A DNA stretch of 20,368 bases from DATJHM01 sp035493895 (lineage in GTDB: Bacteria; Chloroflexota; Ktedonobacteria; Ktedonobacterales; Ktedonobacteraceae). The notes under the pieces are model-generated. The model made no database searches and was not told the origin of the DNA. It worked only from the letters and a program-made list of their open reading frames with translations. A program made the translations under genes and the position numbers. This document shows positions 7,457 through 15,379 of this stretch, in pieces; the stretch's first letter is position 1; the number at the start of each line of letters is the position of its first letter. Location of the stretch: contig DATJHM010000331.1 in assembly GCA_035493895.1 (NCBI GenBank), forward strand, positions 1-20,368. Direction: 5' to 3'.

Positions 7457-8965
7457 ATGAAAATATCGCTCGTTGCTCAACAGATAACCAAACGCTATGG
7501 TGCAGTTACCGCCCTTGCCGATGGAAACCTTGAGACCCAATCAGGCGAGGTCATGGCGCTTATGGGAGCTAACGGCAGCGGTAAGAGTACACTCGGCAAA
7601 ATCATCACAGGAGTAGCCGCCCCCGACCAGGGGCAGCTACTCCTTGATGGTAAGCCCATCAGCTTCTCTTCGCCGCAGGCAGCTCGTAAGCGAGGCATCG
7701 TAGCAGTCTATCAAGAATTGAGCCTGATTCCTGATATGACCGTAGCAGACAACATCTGGCTAACCCACGAACCCAGACGCTGGCAAAGCATCCTGAATGG
7801 GCGGGAGATGCGCAGGCGGACGCAAGATCTGCTCAAACTTTTTGAAGGCACAATAGGACCAATGCTCCAGCCGGACGCAATCGTCGCGACGCTGGCACCA
7901 GATGAGAGACAGATCGTCGAGATTCTGAAAGCCCTGAGCTTTGATCCAAGGATCATCATCCTCGATGAAGCCACCGCGAGCTTAGATAGTCAACAGGTAG
8001 ATCGGCTCTTTGACCTCGTAGCGCAGTGGAAAACGCAGGGCAGGATCGTCATCTTTACCTCACACCGCATGGAGGAGACCTTCAGGGTCGCCGATCGGGT
8101 CACCGTGCTACGCAACGGAAAGACCGTAGGAACAGCGCAACTCGACCAGATCAGCCAGGAAGAACTGGTCGCGATGATGATCGAAAATAGTGTGGCCTCA
8201 CAGACACTCACGCACCGTAGCGAGCACGAATCGTCCCCCGTACGCCTGAGTGCCGAACGGATACGCACAAATATATTGCAAGGCGTCGATGTTCAGGTGC
8301 ATGCAGGCGAAATCTTAGGCATTGGCGGACTACAGGGGCAGGGACAAAGCGACCTGCTGCTGACGCTTTTTGGGGCCATAGCATACAAAGGCGCAATACA
8401 GCTTGAGGGGAAACAGCAGCGTTTTTCTCATCCCTCCCAGGCAATGAGCGCGGGAATAGCCTTTGTGCCAGGTGATCGAGGAGCGCAGGGCTTGCTCTCT
8501 ATCCGTTCGATCTTCGAAAATCTGCAACTACCATCCTGGGCCAAATACGGGCTACCGTTGCAGATGAAAAATGCGCGCCAGGATGCCAGTCAGGTTGCAA
8601 GCAGATTAAATCTGGTCATGGGCTCGCTCGATGCGCCAGTAGATAGTTTAAGTGGAGGAAATGCGCAAAAAGTCGTGCTGGGCAAATGGTTGTTACGCGA
8701 ACCGAAAGTCCTGTTACTGGATGATCCCACCAAAGGAGTTGACGTTGGGGCCAAGGGAGAATTTTACCGGTTACTGGCCGACTTACGAGAAGCGGGAACA
8801 GCCATTGTTCTCTACAGCAGTGATGACGAAGAGCTGCTAGGTTTGAGCGATCGCATCCTGGTTCTGCGCGACGGAAAAATCCAGGGAGAGCTCAAAGGCG
8901 AACAGTTGACAAAATCCGCACTTGTCGCAACAAGCATGGGATCAGAACAGGAAAGTGCATCATGA
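7457..8965 (+). CDS. Sugar ABC transporter ATP-binding protein, two NBDs (RbsA/MglA-like, 502 aa)
   Basis: This tandem-NBD ATPase powers sugar import for the neighbouring permeases. NBD1 has a full Walker A, GANGSGKST (37-45), Walker B IIILDE (166-171) and H-loop TSH (201-203), but its signature is LAPDERQ (146-152) instead of LSxGQ. NBD2 has the good signature LSGGN (398-402), but a degenerate Walker A region GLQGQGQSD (291-299), LLLDDP in place of LLLDEP (419-424), and no H-loop His (YSSDDEE). Because Walker A of one half pairs with the signature of the other, one site is fully canonical and the second is degenerate on both sides. The ATG is three bases after the previous stop with no clear Shine-Dalgarno, so translational coupling is likely. 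It overlaps the next gene by ATGA. Confidence 0.93.
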   Translation: MKISLVAQQITKRYGAVTALADGNLETQSGEVMALMGANGSGKSTLGKIITGVAAPDQGQLLLDGKPISFSSPQAARKRGIVAVYQELSLIPDMTVADNIWLTHEPRRWQSILNGREMRRRTQDLLKLFEGTIGPMLQPDAIVATLAPDERQIVEILKALSFDPRIIILDEATASLDSQQVDRLFDLVAQWKTQGRIVIFTSHRMEETFRVADRVTVLRNGKTVGTAQLDQISQEELVAMMIENSVASQTLTHRSEHESSPVRLSAERIRTNILQGVDVQVHAGEILGIGGLQGQGQSDLLLTLFGAIAYKGAIQLEGKQQRFSHPSQAMSAGIAFVPGDRGAQGLLSIRSIFENLQLPSWAKYGLPLQMKNARQDASQVASRLNLVMGSLDAPVDSLSGGNAQKVVLGKWLLREPKVLLLDDPTKGVDVGAKGEFYRLLADLREAGTAIVLYSSDDEELLGLSDRILVLRDGKIQGELKGEQLTKSALVATSMGSEQESAS

Positions 8966-9951
8966 TCAAATCATCAACAGCCAACACCGTCCCCATGCAG
9001 CTACGACGGATACTGGTCAAAAATTCTTACCTGCTGGCACTGCTGCTCCTGATCATAGCAGTCCTCATCAACTACTTACTTCAGCCAAACTTCTTCCTGC
9101 CCGGAGTATTGAATGGGAACCTGCAAACGTATCTGCCATTACTGCTGCTGGCCGTGGGGCAGGCAATCATCATCGTCGGAGGGGGAATTGATCTTTCGAT
9201 CGGGTCAATCGTCTCACTCACAAACGTCATTGTCGTGCATGCCTTAGGAAATCAGAGCAGTCCTTCGCAGATCGCGCTGGCAATCGTGCTGGGGCTGCTA
9301 GCAGGTTTGCTGGCGGGGGCATTCAACGGATTCTGCGTGGCATATCTCCGCTTCCAGCCAATCATCACAACATTTGCCACCAGCTTTGTATTTCTGGGGC
9401 TGGCGGAATGGGTCATGCCAAGTCCAGGTGGAACGGTGCCCGCTGATCTGGCGAACCTTTACACATCGAATCCGCTGGGTATTTCCTTTATGATCTGGGT
9501 CATCGCAATCGTGCTCATTTTATGGGGCATCTTGCGTTCGACGCGCTTTGGGCCCTATCTCTATGCCGTGGGAGGTCGACCGATGTCGGCTTACCAGACC
9601 GGAGTACCGGTCTCCTTCGTACGCCTGAGTTCCTATGCGCTTGGCGGACTGATGGCGGGAATGGCGGGGCTGGCCTTAGCGTTAACGACCGGATCGGGCG
9701 ATCCGCTGATCGGATCGCCGATGACGCTGGACTCGATCACCGCCGTCGTGCTGGGAGGAACGCGCTTGAGTGGAGGGCAGGGAGGGATTCTCGGCTCCAT
9801 TCTGGGCGTCCTTATTCTGGGCGTGATCCGAAGTATTATCTCCTTCGCCAACGTCCCGACATGGTGGCAAACGCTGGTCAATGGCATCATCGTCATTCTG
9901 GCACTGGCCGGGCCGGGTCTCGTCTCGTTGATAAGGAGGCAACGCGCATGA
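8962..9951 (+). CDS. Sugar ABC transporter permease 1 (RbsC-like, 329 aa)
   Basis: This inner-membrane permease of the BPD_transp_2 family forms half of the import channel. It is hydrophobic throughout with roughly eight to ten membrane segments, the first at about residues 23-41. The family hallmark GQAIIIVGGGIDLSIGS lies near residues 67-84, and the late motif DSITAVVLGGTRLSGGQGG is present around 255-275. The start ATG overlaps the ATPase stop (ATGA at 8962-8965), which indicates coupled translation. A second, distinct permease follows with another ATGA overlap, so the transporter is probably a heterodimer. Length is normal for the family. Confidence 0.92.
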   Translation: MIKSSTANTVPMQLRRILVKNSYLLALLLLIIAVLINYLLQPNFFLPGVLNGNLQTYLPLLLLAVGQAIIIVGGGIDLSIGSIVSLTNVIVVHALGNQSSPSQIALAIVLGLLAGLLAGAFNGFCVAYLRFQPIITTFATSFVFLGLAEWVMPSPGGTVPADLANLYTSNPLGISFMIWVIAIVLILWGILRSTRFGPYLYAVGGRPMSAYQTGVPVSFVRLSSYALGGLMAGMAGLALALTTGSGDPLIGSPMTLDSITAVVLGGTRLSGGQGGILGSILGVLILGVIRSIISFANVPTWWQTLVNGIIVILALAGPGLVSLIRRQRA

Positions 9952-10895
9952 AACGCTTCAAACTCAGTCCTGCGCTCATCGCCCTGTTGCTGGCTATAGC
10001 CCTGTTCATCCTGGGCGGCATTATCCGGCCTGGATTTGCCAGCTATGGGCTCGCAATGAACATATTGCGCCTGGCCTCTTTCCTGGGTATCGTCGCGGCG
10101 GGACAGACCCTGGTGATTATGGGTGGAGGCGAGGGCATCGATCTTTCCGTTGGAGCGAACATCACGCTGGGTGCAATCCTCGTCTATAACATCACCGATG
10201 GGCAGGACGCCAGAGTGCTTCCGGCGTTGCTGGTTGCGCTGGTCGTAGGCGCAATTATCGGCATGATCAACGGATTGGGGATCACCTTTCTCCGCGTGCC
10301 CGCGCTGGTCATGACGCTGGGAATGACGGGCGTGGTACAGGGACTGATCCTGGTTGTCACGCAAGGAAAAGTCAGTGGAGCATCAGCCCCGATCATGTCG
10401 CGTTTGATGTCAGAGCCGTTGCTGTTCGGCATCCCCGGCGTCGTGCTGGTCTGGGTCATCCTGGGGCTTATCGTCTGGTTTGTGCTGGAGAGGACACGGT
10501 ATGGCAAACATCTTTTTGCGATAGGCGTCAACCGTACGACAGCGAAACTTTCGGGAGTTCGTGTCTCAGCGACGCTTGTACTGACGTATACACTCAGCGG
10601 CATGCTCGCAGTCATTGGAGGATTCGTCCTGCTGAGCTATACGCAGAACGTCTTTCTAAACCTGGGAGCGTCTTACACCCTGCCCTCAGTAGCCGCGGTT
10701 GTCGTTGGTGGCACGCTGCTGGCTGGCGGCCAGGGCAGCTATCAGGGAACGATGGCAGGCGCGCTGGTGCTGACCCTGCTCACCAGCTTATTGACAACAA
10801 TGCAACTGCCGGATTCAGCGAGACAGATTATCTATGGAGTTGTCCTGCTTTTATTGCTCTCCGTTTATGGGCGGCAAAGACGACTCAGAAGTTAA
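9948..10895 (+). CDS. Sugar ABC transporter permease 2 (RbsC-like, 315 aa)
   Basis: The second BPD_transp_2 permease carries the same hallmarks as its neighbour: GQTLVIMGGGEGIDLSVG near residues 48-65 and a late PSVAAVVVGGTLLAGGQGS segment. The reading frame is open far upstream to 9522, but I place the start at ATG 9948. It follows AAGGAGGC at 9933-9940, overlaps the previous stop as ATGA, and begins with MKRFKLSPALIALLL, a typical short cytoplasmic lead into the first membrane segment. The upstream extension is an out-of-frame reading of permease 1. It is the last gene of the operon, followed by a strong terminator. Divergence from permease 1 is large, so the pair is old. Confidence 0.92.
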   Translation: MKRFKLSPALIALLLAIALFILGGIIRPGFASYGLAMNILRLASFLGIVAAGQTLVIMGGGEGIDLSVGANITLGAILVYNITDGQDARVLPALLVALVVGAIIGMINGLGITFLRVPALVMTLGMTGVVQGLILVVTQGKVSGASAPIMSRLMSEPLLFGIPGVVLVWVILGLIVWFVLERTRYGKHLFAIGVNRTTAKLSGVRVSATLVLTYTLSGMLAVIGGFVLLSYTQNVFLNLGASYTLPSVAAVVVGGTLLAGGQGSYQGTMAGALVLTLLTSLLTTMQLPDSARQIIYGVVLLLLLSVYGRQRRLRS

Positions 10896-10907
10896 TCCTG
10901 GAACACC

Positions 10908-10961
10908 GTATACAATAGTATACCTTCTCCTTGACGGAGAGTATACTTCGGGTTGTACTAT
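10908..10961 (+). promoter_or_regulatory. Cluster of GTATAC sites with a candidate promoter
   Basis: Three GTATAC palindromes lie at 10908-10913, 10918-10923 and 10941-10946; the first two are exactly one helical turn apart. TTGACG (10931-10936) with TGTACT 17 bp later, or TACTAT 19 bp later, could be a promoter reading toward the aldo/keto reductase. The predicted start would fall inside the terminator stem at 10962-11002, so the arrangement is odd. The segment also folds weakly (TCTCC/GGAGA with GTATAC arms). Confidence 0.3.
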
Positions 10962-11002
10962 AAAAGGGATTGCGATATACACGCATGTGGCAATCCCTTT
11001 TT
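10962..11002 (+). terminator. Strong rho-independent terminator of the ABC operon
   Basis: AAAAGGGATTGC (10962-10973) and GCAATCCCTTTT (10990-11001) form a perfect 12-bp stem ending in a T-run. It lies 66 bases after the last permease stop. Confidence 0.9.
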
Positions 11003-11059
11003 AATGTCATTTCGAGAGTAAAAAGACCTTATTGAAGCAGTAGGAGGAGTTCTTTCACA

Positions 11060-12022
11060 ATGCAGTATAGACGATTAGGGCAAGCTGGCATAAAAGTTAG
11101 CACGATTTCCCTGGGGAGCTGGCTCACCTATAGCGATAGCGTTGCAGATAACGGAGCATCACAGTGCATTCATGCAGCTTATGATGCAGGAGTGAACTTT
11201 TTTGATACCGCCAATGTCTATAACCATGGTCATGCAGAAGAAGCCGTGGGACGTGTGCTCAAAGATTTTCCGCGTGAATCATATGTACTGGCAACGAAGG
11301 TCTACTTCTCAATGGGCGACGGCCCCAATGATCGAGGGCTTTCGCGCAAGCACATCATGGAGCAGTGCAATGCCAGCTTGCGCCGCCTGGGCACTGACTA
11401 CATCGATCTTTATCAATGTCATCGTTATGACACCGACACGCCTCTAGAAGAGACATTGCGAGCGCTTGATGATCTGGTAACGCAGGGAAAGATTCTCTAT
11501 GCAGGCGTCTCGGAGTGGTCGGCAGTGCAGATTGATGATGCAGTTGCGCTTGCACGTGAGCTGAATCTGGATAGGATCGTTTCAAATCAGCCACGCTACA
11601 ATATGCTTGCACGCACTATTGAGCGCGATATCATTCCGCTCAGTGAGCGTGAAGGGATCGGGCAGGTCGTCTTTTCACCGCTCGCGCAGGGTGTTCTCAC
11701 CGGGAAATACAAGCCTGGTCAGCAGCCCGAAAAAGGAACACGTGCAGCAAACGAACGGCAGGGTTCGATCATCCAGCCATTACTGCAAGAGAAGACACTC
11801 ACTGCGGTGCAACATCTGAAAGAGTTTGCGCAGGAACAAGGCTACACGCTTTCGCAGTTAGCCCTGGCATGGATACTGCGCAAGCAGAACGTCAGTTCCG
11901 CCATCATCGGCGCGACCAGCGTTCAGCAGATCGAAGAGAACATCAAGGCGGGCGATATCACATTGACGGACGATGTCATTGCCCATATTGACGAAATCCT
12001 CGGGGACACCGTGAGCTACTAG
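11060..12022 (+). CDS. Aldo/keto reductase (Kv-beta/YghZ-like, 320 aa)
   Basis: This is a cytoplasmic NADPH-dependent (beta/alpha)8 oxidoreductase reducing aldehydes or ketones. The four catalytic residues are in place: Asp49 (FFDTANVY), Tyr54, Lys80 (LATKVY) and His121 (QCHRYD). Later motifs match the Kv-beta/YghZ subgroup: GVSEWSAVQI, SNQPRYNML, FSPLAQGVLTGKY and AIIGATSVQQIEEN, the last contacting the cofactor phosphate. AGGAGG at 11042-11047 precedes the ATG by 12 bases, somewhat far, though GGAG at 11046-11049 also serves. It is bounded by the ABC terminator and its own terminator, so it is probably transcribed alone. Proximity to the sugar importer suggests a sugar or sugar-derived aldehyde as substrate, which is inference. 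Confidence 0.92.
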   Translation: MQYRRLGQAGIKVSTISLGSWLTYSDSVADNGASQCIHAAYDAGVNFFDTANVYNHGHAEEAVGRVLKDFPRESYVLATKVYFSMGDGPNDRGLSRKHIMEQCNASLRRLGTDYIDLYQCHRYDTDTPLEETLRALDDLVTQGKILYAGVSEWSAVQIDDAVALARELNLDRIVSNQPRYNMLARTIERDIIPLSEREGIGQVVFSPLAQGVLTGKYKPGQQPEKGTRAANERQGSIIQPLLQEKTLTAVQHLKEFAQEQGYTLSQLALAWILRKQNVSSAIIGATSVQQIEENIKAGDITLTDDVIAHIDEILGDTVSY

Positions 12023-12075
12023 CCCGGGTATTATTTTGCTGATGCGTATTGGGGCAAGAGCGATTCGCAAAGAAG

Positions 12076-12110
12076 AGAGAGATCAGACAAAACCTGGTCT
12101 CTCTTTTTTG
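12076..12110 (+). terminator. Rho-independent terminator of the aldo/keto reductase gene
   Basis: AGAGAGATCAG (12076-12086) pairs with CTGGTCTCTCT (12094-12104), with one G-T pair, and is followed by TTTTTT. It lies 53 bases after the stop. Confidence 0.85.
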
Positions 12111-12271
12111 TGAGGCATATTGCAAGAGAATCGTGATCATGCTGAGAGGTTGCACTCTGCTTTCGTGATAGCGCCGTGCTGGCCGCGTACTATTCTGTGA
12201 GAGAAAGATAAAAAAGCAGACAATAGTTTTATGACAACGCAACAACTGCCAGCAATGTAAGGAGGCGCAGC

Positions 12272-13315
12272 ATGTTTCAGCGTATTCTCGTTCCTCTTGA
12301 TGGTTCATCCTGTGCAGAACAGGCACTCCCGCTTGCAATACGCCTTGCGCGCGCATCTGGAGGAGCGCTCTCACTGCTCCAGGTAGTCCCTCCTTTAGCC
12401 GATCATCATCAACAAGATCAGCATGATAGAGCGCAGCAAACAGCTTTCAGCAATGCAGATGCATATCTCAGCCATATTCTCGCGAGAGAAGATCTTGAGG
12501 GCATAGGAATCGTAAAAGAGGTGCGTTCGGGCAACCCTGCTCAGCAAATACTGCTCGTGGCAAAAGAGCAGGAGATAGATTTGATCGTTATATGCAGTCA
12601 CGGAAGAACTGGTTTCAGGCGCATGCTTGCCGGTAGCGTGGCGCAGAAAGTAGCATATCATAGCCCTATCGCCGTACTTGTCCTGCATGCGAATCATCCA
12701 CTGGCATCGGAAGCACACGGCGCGCAAGGATATGCAACGCAGGTGTTCGTCCCGCTTGATGGCTCACCGCTGGCCGAAGCGGCACTGCTGCCCGCAGCGC
12801 AGCTAAGCGCCGCGCTGTCAGCCCCAGGGAATGGGACACTCCATCTGGCACGCGTGGTTGTACGCACCATCCCCATGAAAGATATAGCGGGGGTCATGCA
12901 GATCATGACCAGAGAAGAAGTGGCAGAGGCGGGTATCTATCTGCATAAAGTAGAACAACGGCTACAAGAAAGCGAGTTCGCTCCGTTGCAGATTAGCACA
13001 GTATCTTCAGCGGTGGCAGGTGCGGATGTTGTGAATCCCCTGCTCTGGCTGGCGGAGGAGGGAAACTATAGCACAGGGCACGGTATCATACGTGGGAGCG
13101 ATCTCATCGCCATCGCAACGCATGGGAGAAGCGGGCTGGCTCACCTGGCGATGGGAAGCATTACCGAGCGTATTCTGTCCTCGACGATCTTGCCAGTGCT
13201 TATCGTCCATGGGGAAAAGAACGAGTATAGCACGTTGCACGAGAGCGCGTTCGCGGGAATAGACAAGCCACACCTCTACAATGATGTGAGTGGGAATGGG
13301 GTTGCTCACGTTTGA
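12272..13315 (+). CDS. Tandem-domain universal stress protein (347 aa)
   Basis: Two UspA domains in a row, a cytoplasmic nucleotide-binding stress protein of unknown direct target. Domain 1 starts MFQRILVPLDGSS and domain 2 starts QVFVPLDGSPLAEA (157-170). The ATP-binding motif G-2x-G-9x-G-S/T is CSH-G111...G121-S122 in domain 1 and ATH-G285...G295-S296 in domain 2; the first Gly is replaced by Cys108 and Ala282 respectively. Each domain ends with the usual SPIAVLVLHA or LPVLIVHG strand. About 30 residues after the second domain look disordered. The ribosome site GGAGG a few bases before the ATG is strong. It stands between the aldo/keto reductase terminator and a hairpin, and is likely transcribed on its own. 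Confidence 0.92.
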   Translation: MFQRILVPLDGSSCAEQALPLAIRLARASGGALSLLQVVPPLADHHQQDQHDRAQQTAFSNADAYLSHILAREDLEGIGIVKEVRSGNPAQQILLVAKEQEIDLIVICSHGRTGFRRMLAGSVAQKVAYHSPIAVLVLHANHPLASEAHGAQGYATQVFVPLDGSPLAEAALLPAAQLSAALSAPGNGTLHLARVVVRTIPMKDIAGVMQIMTREEVAEAGIYLHKVEQRLQESEFAPLQISTVSSAVAGADVVNPLLWLAEEGNYSTGHGIIRGSDLIAIATHGRSGLAHLAMGSITERILSSTILPVLIVHGEKNEYSTLHESAFAGIDKPHLYNDVSGNGVAHV

Positions 13316-13347
13316 ATGAGAGACGGTGATTGCAATGGTACAGAAAG

Positions 13348-13375
13348 ATCACCTTCCAATCTCCTGGAAGGTGAT
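13348..13375 (+). terminator. Perfect 11-bp hairpin after the universal stress gene
   Basis: ATCACCTTCCA (13348-13358) and TGGAAGGTGAT (13365-13375) pair perfectly around a six-base loop, 32 bases after the stop. There is no T-run behind it, so it may be a weak terminator or an mRNA-stabilising end. Confidence 0.5.
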
Positions 13376-13475
13376 TATCGATGTCGTTACTGTACAGACA
13401 TAACCGACATCCCATCCAGTAAATCACCTCTCCTGCGGCAATCGCCTGCGGAGCGAGATCCGTCATAGGCTGCCC

Positions 13476-13508
13476 GGACGCCATTCCGTGCCTCCATGGC
13501 GTCCCTAC
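13476..13508. repeat. Dispersed repeat, copy A
   Basis: A 33-bp unit with 8-bp inverted arms GGACGCCA (13476-13483) and TGGCGTCC (13497-13504), followed by CTAC. The unit is identical to copy B at 17413-17445 over all 33 bp. Copy C (18781-18816) shares the arms and the end but has a different, 3-bp longer middle. Confidence 0.85.
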
Positions 13509-13552
13509 TTCCTTAAAATATGCTTATTGCTTCAATTTGCATATTTGGATTC

Positions 13553-13581
13553 TTGACAGAAATAAAATTTTATTTTATATT
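13553..13581 (+). promoter_or_regulatory. Sigma70-type promoter of the phosphoesterase-RpiR-EamA group
   Basis: TTGACA (13553-13558) is a perfect -35 and TATATT (13576-13581) a near-consensus -10, separated by exactly 17 bp. The predicted start is near 13588, giving a leader of about 30 bases before ATG 13618. The 16-bp spacer portion at 13560-13575 is a perfect palindrome. Confidence 0.75.
13559..13571. promoter_or_regulatory. Candidate RpiR operator, site 1
   Basis: GAAATAAAATTTT matches the inverse of the site-3 sequence GAAATTTTATTTC at 12 of 13 positions. It lies between the -35 and -10 boxes, inside the larger perfect palindrome AAATAAAATTTTATTT (13560-13575). Binding there would block RNA polymerase. 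Confidence 0.55.
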
Positions 13582-13589
13582 CTCTTTAA

Positions 13590-13602
13590 GAAATTTTATT
13601 TT
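13590..13602. promoter_or_regulatory. Candidate RpiR operator, site 2
   Basis: GAAATTTTATTTT matches site 3 at 12 of 13 positions and falls just after the predicted transcription start. Its centre is 31 bp from the centre of site 1, about three helical turns, which would allow two dimers to bind the same face of the DNA. Confidence 0.55.
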
Positions 13603-13617
13603 GTCAGGGAGAGACAT

Positions 13618-14418
13618 ATGGCCTTCACGTTTATACAGATTACGGACCATCATTTAGTTGAGAGCGAAGATATATTGCTGCGCGGGTATAATCCTGCGTA
13701 TGCGTTGCGCCGCGTTTTACGCCATATTGCCGAGCATGAGCAATTTGATTTTTTAGTTTCGACGGGAGATCTGGTGGATAATGCAGATTCGTATCGCACA
13801 TTCTGCCGTCTTCTTCAATTGCAACCTGCCGCGGCTGCGCCGGGGCCTGCGCTGGTGACCACTGAGGGTCTGAACGCTTGCCCGCTGTATTTTCTGCCCG
13901 GAAACCATGATGATCGCGAGCAATTTTATTCTCATCTCTTCTCCAATGTAACAGCGCCCGGCACGTTGATGCATGTGGTATTTCAGCATAAAGATGTCCA
14001 GTTTCTCTGCCTGGATTGGGGCCCAAGCGGGCGGGCGATAGCGCATCCTGAGCTGATCGAATTTCTTGAAACTTCTTTGAGAGACGGCCAGCCTACCGTC
14101 ATCTTCACCCATCACCACCTTGTCCCAACCAATGATCCATTCATGGACTCTTTTCTGCCCACGCCTGACGAGGCCAGGAGGTTCTGGCAGATCATAGAAC
14201 AGCATCAGCAACACATCCTGGGCATTTTCAGCGGCCACGCTCATGTCACGTATGAGACGACCTGCGCAGGAGTGCCAGTCCAGGGACTGCGTTCGACCTC
14301 GTATCAGTTTGCGACCATCAATAATGAGCTGGTTTGTCTTCTGCAATCGCCGCATTATCGTGTCGTGACGATAGATCAGGGGACAATCACATCGCGAATA
14401 GTAGAGGTCGATCTGTAA
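13618..14418 (+). CDS. Metallophosphoesterase, CpdA/GpdQ-like (266 aa)
   Basis: A calcineurin-type metallophosphoesterase, expected to use two metal ions to cleave a phosphomonoester or phosphodiester in the cytoplasm. All motifs are present: D-x-H at Asp10/His12 (ITDHHL), GDxxD at Gly50-Asp51 (STGDLVDNA), GNHD at 95-98, a His group at 165-167 (FTHHHL) and GHxH at 206-209 (SGHAHV). There is no signal peptide. The frame is open upstream to 13537, but I choose ATG 13618 because AGGGAGAG (13606-13613) precedes it, the predicted transcription start is downstream of 13537, and the conserved fold begins here. It is the first gene of a probable operon with the RpiR regulator 42 bp later. The true substrate (cyclic nucleotide, glycerophosphodiester or phosphosugar) is unknown. 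Confidence 0.88.
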   Translation: MAFTFIQITDHHLVESEDILLRGYNPAYALRRVLRHIAEHEQFDFLVSTGDLVDNADSYRTFCRLLQLQPAAAAPGPALVTTEGLNACPLYFLPGNHDDREQFYSHLFSNVTAPGTLMHVVFQHKDVQFLCLDWGPSGRAIAHPELIEFLETSLRDGQPTVIFTHHHLVPTNDPFMDSFLPTPDEARRFWQIIEQHQQHILGIFSGHAHVTYETTCAGVPVQGLRSTSYQFATINNELVCLLQSPHYRVVTIDQGTITSRIVEVDL

Positions 14419-14460
14419 TTTTCGGGTGCGCAGTATCTTTTCAGCAGGAGTAAGCGAACT

Positions 14461-15327
14461 ATGTCCCAACAGCCCCCCTTGGTACCAGAAGGAGTTCAGG
14501 CCCGTTTGCGAGCGGCCGAGCATACGCTGACGGAGGCCGAACAGCGCGTGGCACAGTTTATCGACCAGCATCCCGAGGAGACCATCCATCTCTCCGTACA
14601 AGCCCTGGCACAGCGCATCCAGGTAAGCGAGGCAACGATTGTACGCTGCTGCCGCACGCTCGGATATCATGGATTGCGCGATCTGAAGCTGGCGCTCGCG
14701 GCTCAGCACGCAACTCCCTTGCAACGTATCCACGAAGATATTCTGCCCGAGGATGAGGCAAATGTGGTCGTGCGAAAAGTGCTGCAATCCGACATTCAGG
14801 CAATTGCCGATACGCTGTCGGTACTCGACGAGCAAGCGTTTGCTCGCGCCGTGGAGGTACTGTTGCCAGCCACGCGCATCGAATTCTACGGTATTGGTTC
14901 GTCTATGCCAATTGTCCTCGATGCATATTACCGATTTACACGCATCGGCCTGCCTGCTACCGTTGTCACCGACTCAGCCATGCAGGCGGTTTCGGCGAGT
15001 CATCTGCTACCGGGGGCAGTAGCCTTTGCCATTTCGCACTCCGGTCAGACGCGCGAAACCCTGACAGCTATGCGCTGTGCGCGCGAACGGGGAGCAACGG
15101 TCATCTTGCTCAGTAGCCATCTGGGAACGCCGCTGAGCGAGTTCGCCGATATTGCGCTGATTACAGCTGCTCGCGAGACTGCTTTTCGTACGGCCTCAAT
15201 GACCAGCCGTATTGCGCACCTGAGTGTGATCGACGCCCTCTACGTTGCTATTGCCTTACGTCGACCCGAAGCCTCCCTCGCTGCTCTGGAGCGCTCTACG
15301 GAAGTCATGGCCGAACACTTGCTTTAG
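14461..15327 (+). CDS. RpiR/MurR-family transcriptional regulator with SIS domain (288 aa)
   Basis: A cytoplasmic DNA-binding regulator that usually senses a phosphosugar. The N-terminal RpiR-type helix-turn-helix lies near residues 43-68 (LSVQALAQRIQVSEATIVRC) with the conserved GYHGLRDLKLALA after it. The C-terminal SIS (sugar isomerase) domain covers about 127-265, with the phosphate-binding GIGSSMPI (144-151) and ISHSGQTRET (191-200). Length matches the family. AGGAG lies about 10 bases before the ATG. It sits between the phosphoesterase and the EamA transporter, and three GAAAT-N3-ATTTC-like sites surround the group, so autoregulation and local control are likely (inference). The ligand is not identifiable. 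Confidence 0.92.
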   Translation: MSQQPPLVPEGVQARLRAAEHTLTEAEQRVAQFIDQHPEETIHLSVQALAQRIQVSEATIVRCCRTLGYHGLRDLKLALAAQHATPLQRIHEDILPEDEANVVVRKVLQSDIQAIADTLSVLDEQAFARAVEVLLPATRIEFYGIGSSMPIVLDAYYRFTRIGLPATVVTDSAMQAVSASHLLPGAVAFAISHSGQTRETLTAMRCARERGATVILLSSHLGTPLSEFADIALITAARETAFRTASMTSRIAHLSVIDALYVAIALRRPEASLAALERSTEVMAEHLL

Positions 15328-15335
15328 AATAGAGA

Positions 15336-15348
15336 GAAATTTTATTTC
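15336..15348. promoter_or_regulatory. Candidate RpiR operator, site 3
   Basis: GAAATTTTATTTC is a complete dyad (GAAAT-N3-ATTTC) nine bases after the regulator stop and 68 bases before the EamA start. It matches sites 1 and 2 in front of the phosphoesterase. A weak TTGCTT (15319-15324) precedes it. Confidence 0.55.
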
Positions 15349-15354
15349 AGCAAG

Positions 15355-15379
15355 GTTTCTCACAAGAAGTCAGAGAAAC
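15355..15379 (+). repeat. Dyad GTTTCTC-N11-GAGAAAC in the EamA leader
   Basis: Perfect 7-bp arms at 15355-15361 and 15373-15379 lie between the operator and the EamA ribosome site. It could be a small mRNA hairpin or a second regulator site. No T-run follows, so it is not a simple terminator. Confidence 0.35.

Larger units (their letters stand above)
13316..13552. other. Intergenic region with hairpin and dispersed repeat
   Basis: The gene-free stretch runs from the universal stress gene stop to the phosphoesterase promoter. It holds the 13348-13375 hairpin and repeat copy A (13476-13508). Frames through it have no protein-like features beyond repeat translation. Confidence 0.5.

Noticed and set aside
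9522..9947. 142-codon N-terminal extension of permease 2
   Set aside because: It lies out of frame inside permease 1. The AAGGAGG site and ATGA overlap at 9948 give a clear start.
9633..10364. Minus-strand frame of 243 codons opposite the permeases
   Set aside because: It is very rich in His, Gln, Arg and Asp, as expected from the antisense of hydrophobic membrane segments.
13753..14835. Minus-strand frame of 360 codons opposite the phosphoesterase and RpiR genes
   Set aside because: It is antisense to two genes with complete family motifs and has no recognisable domain of its own.
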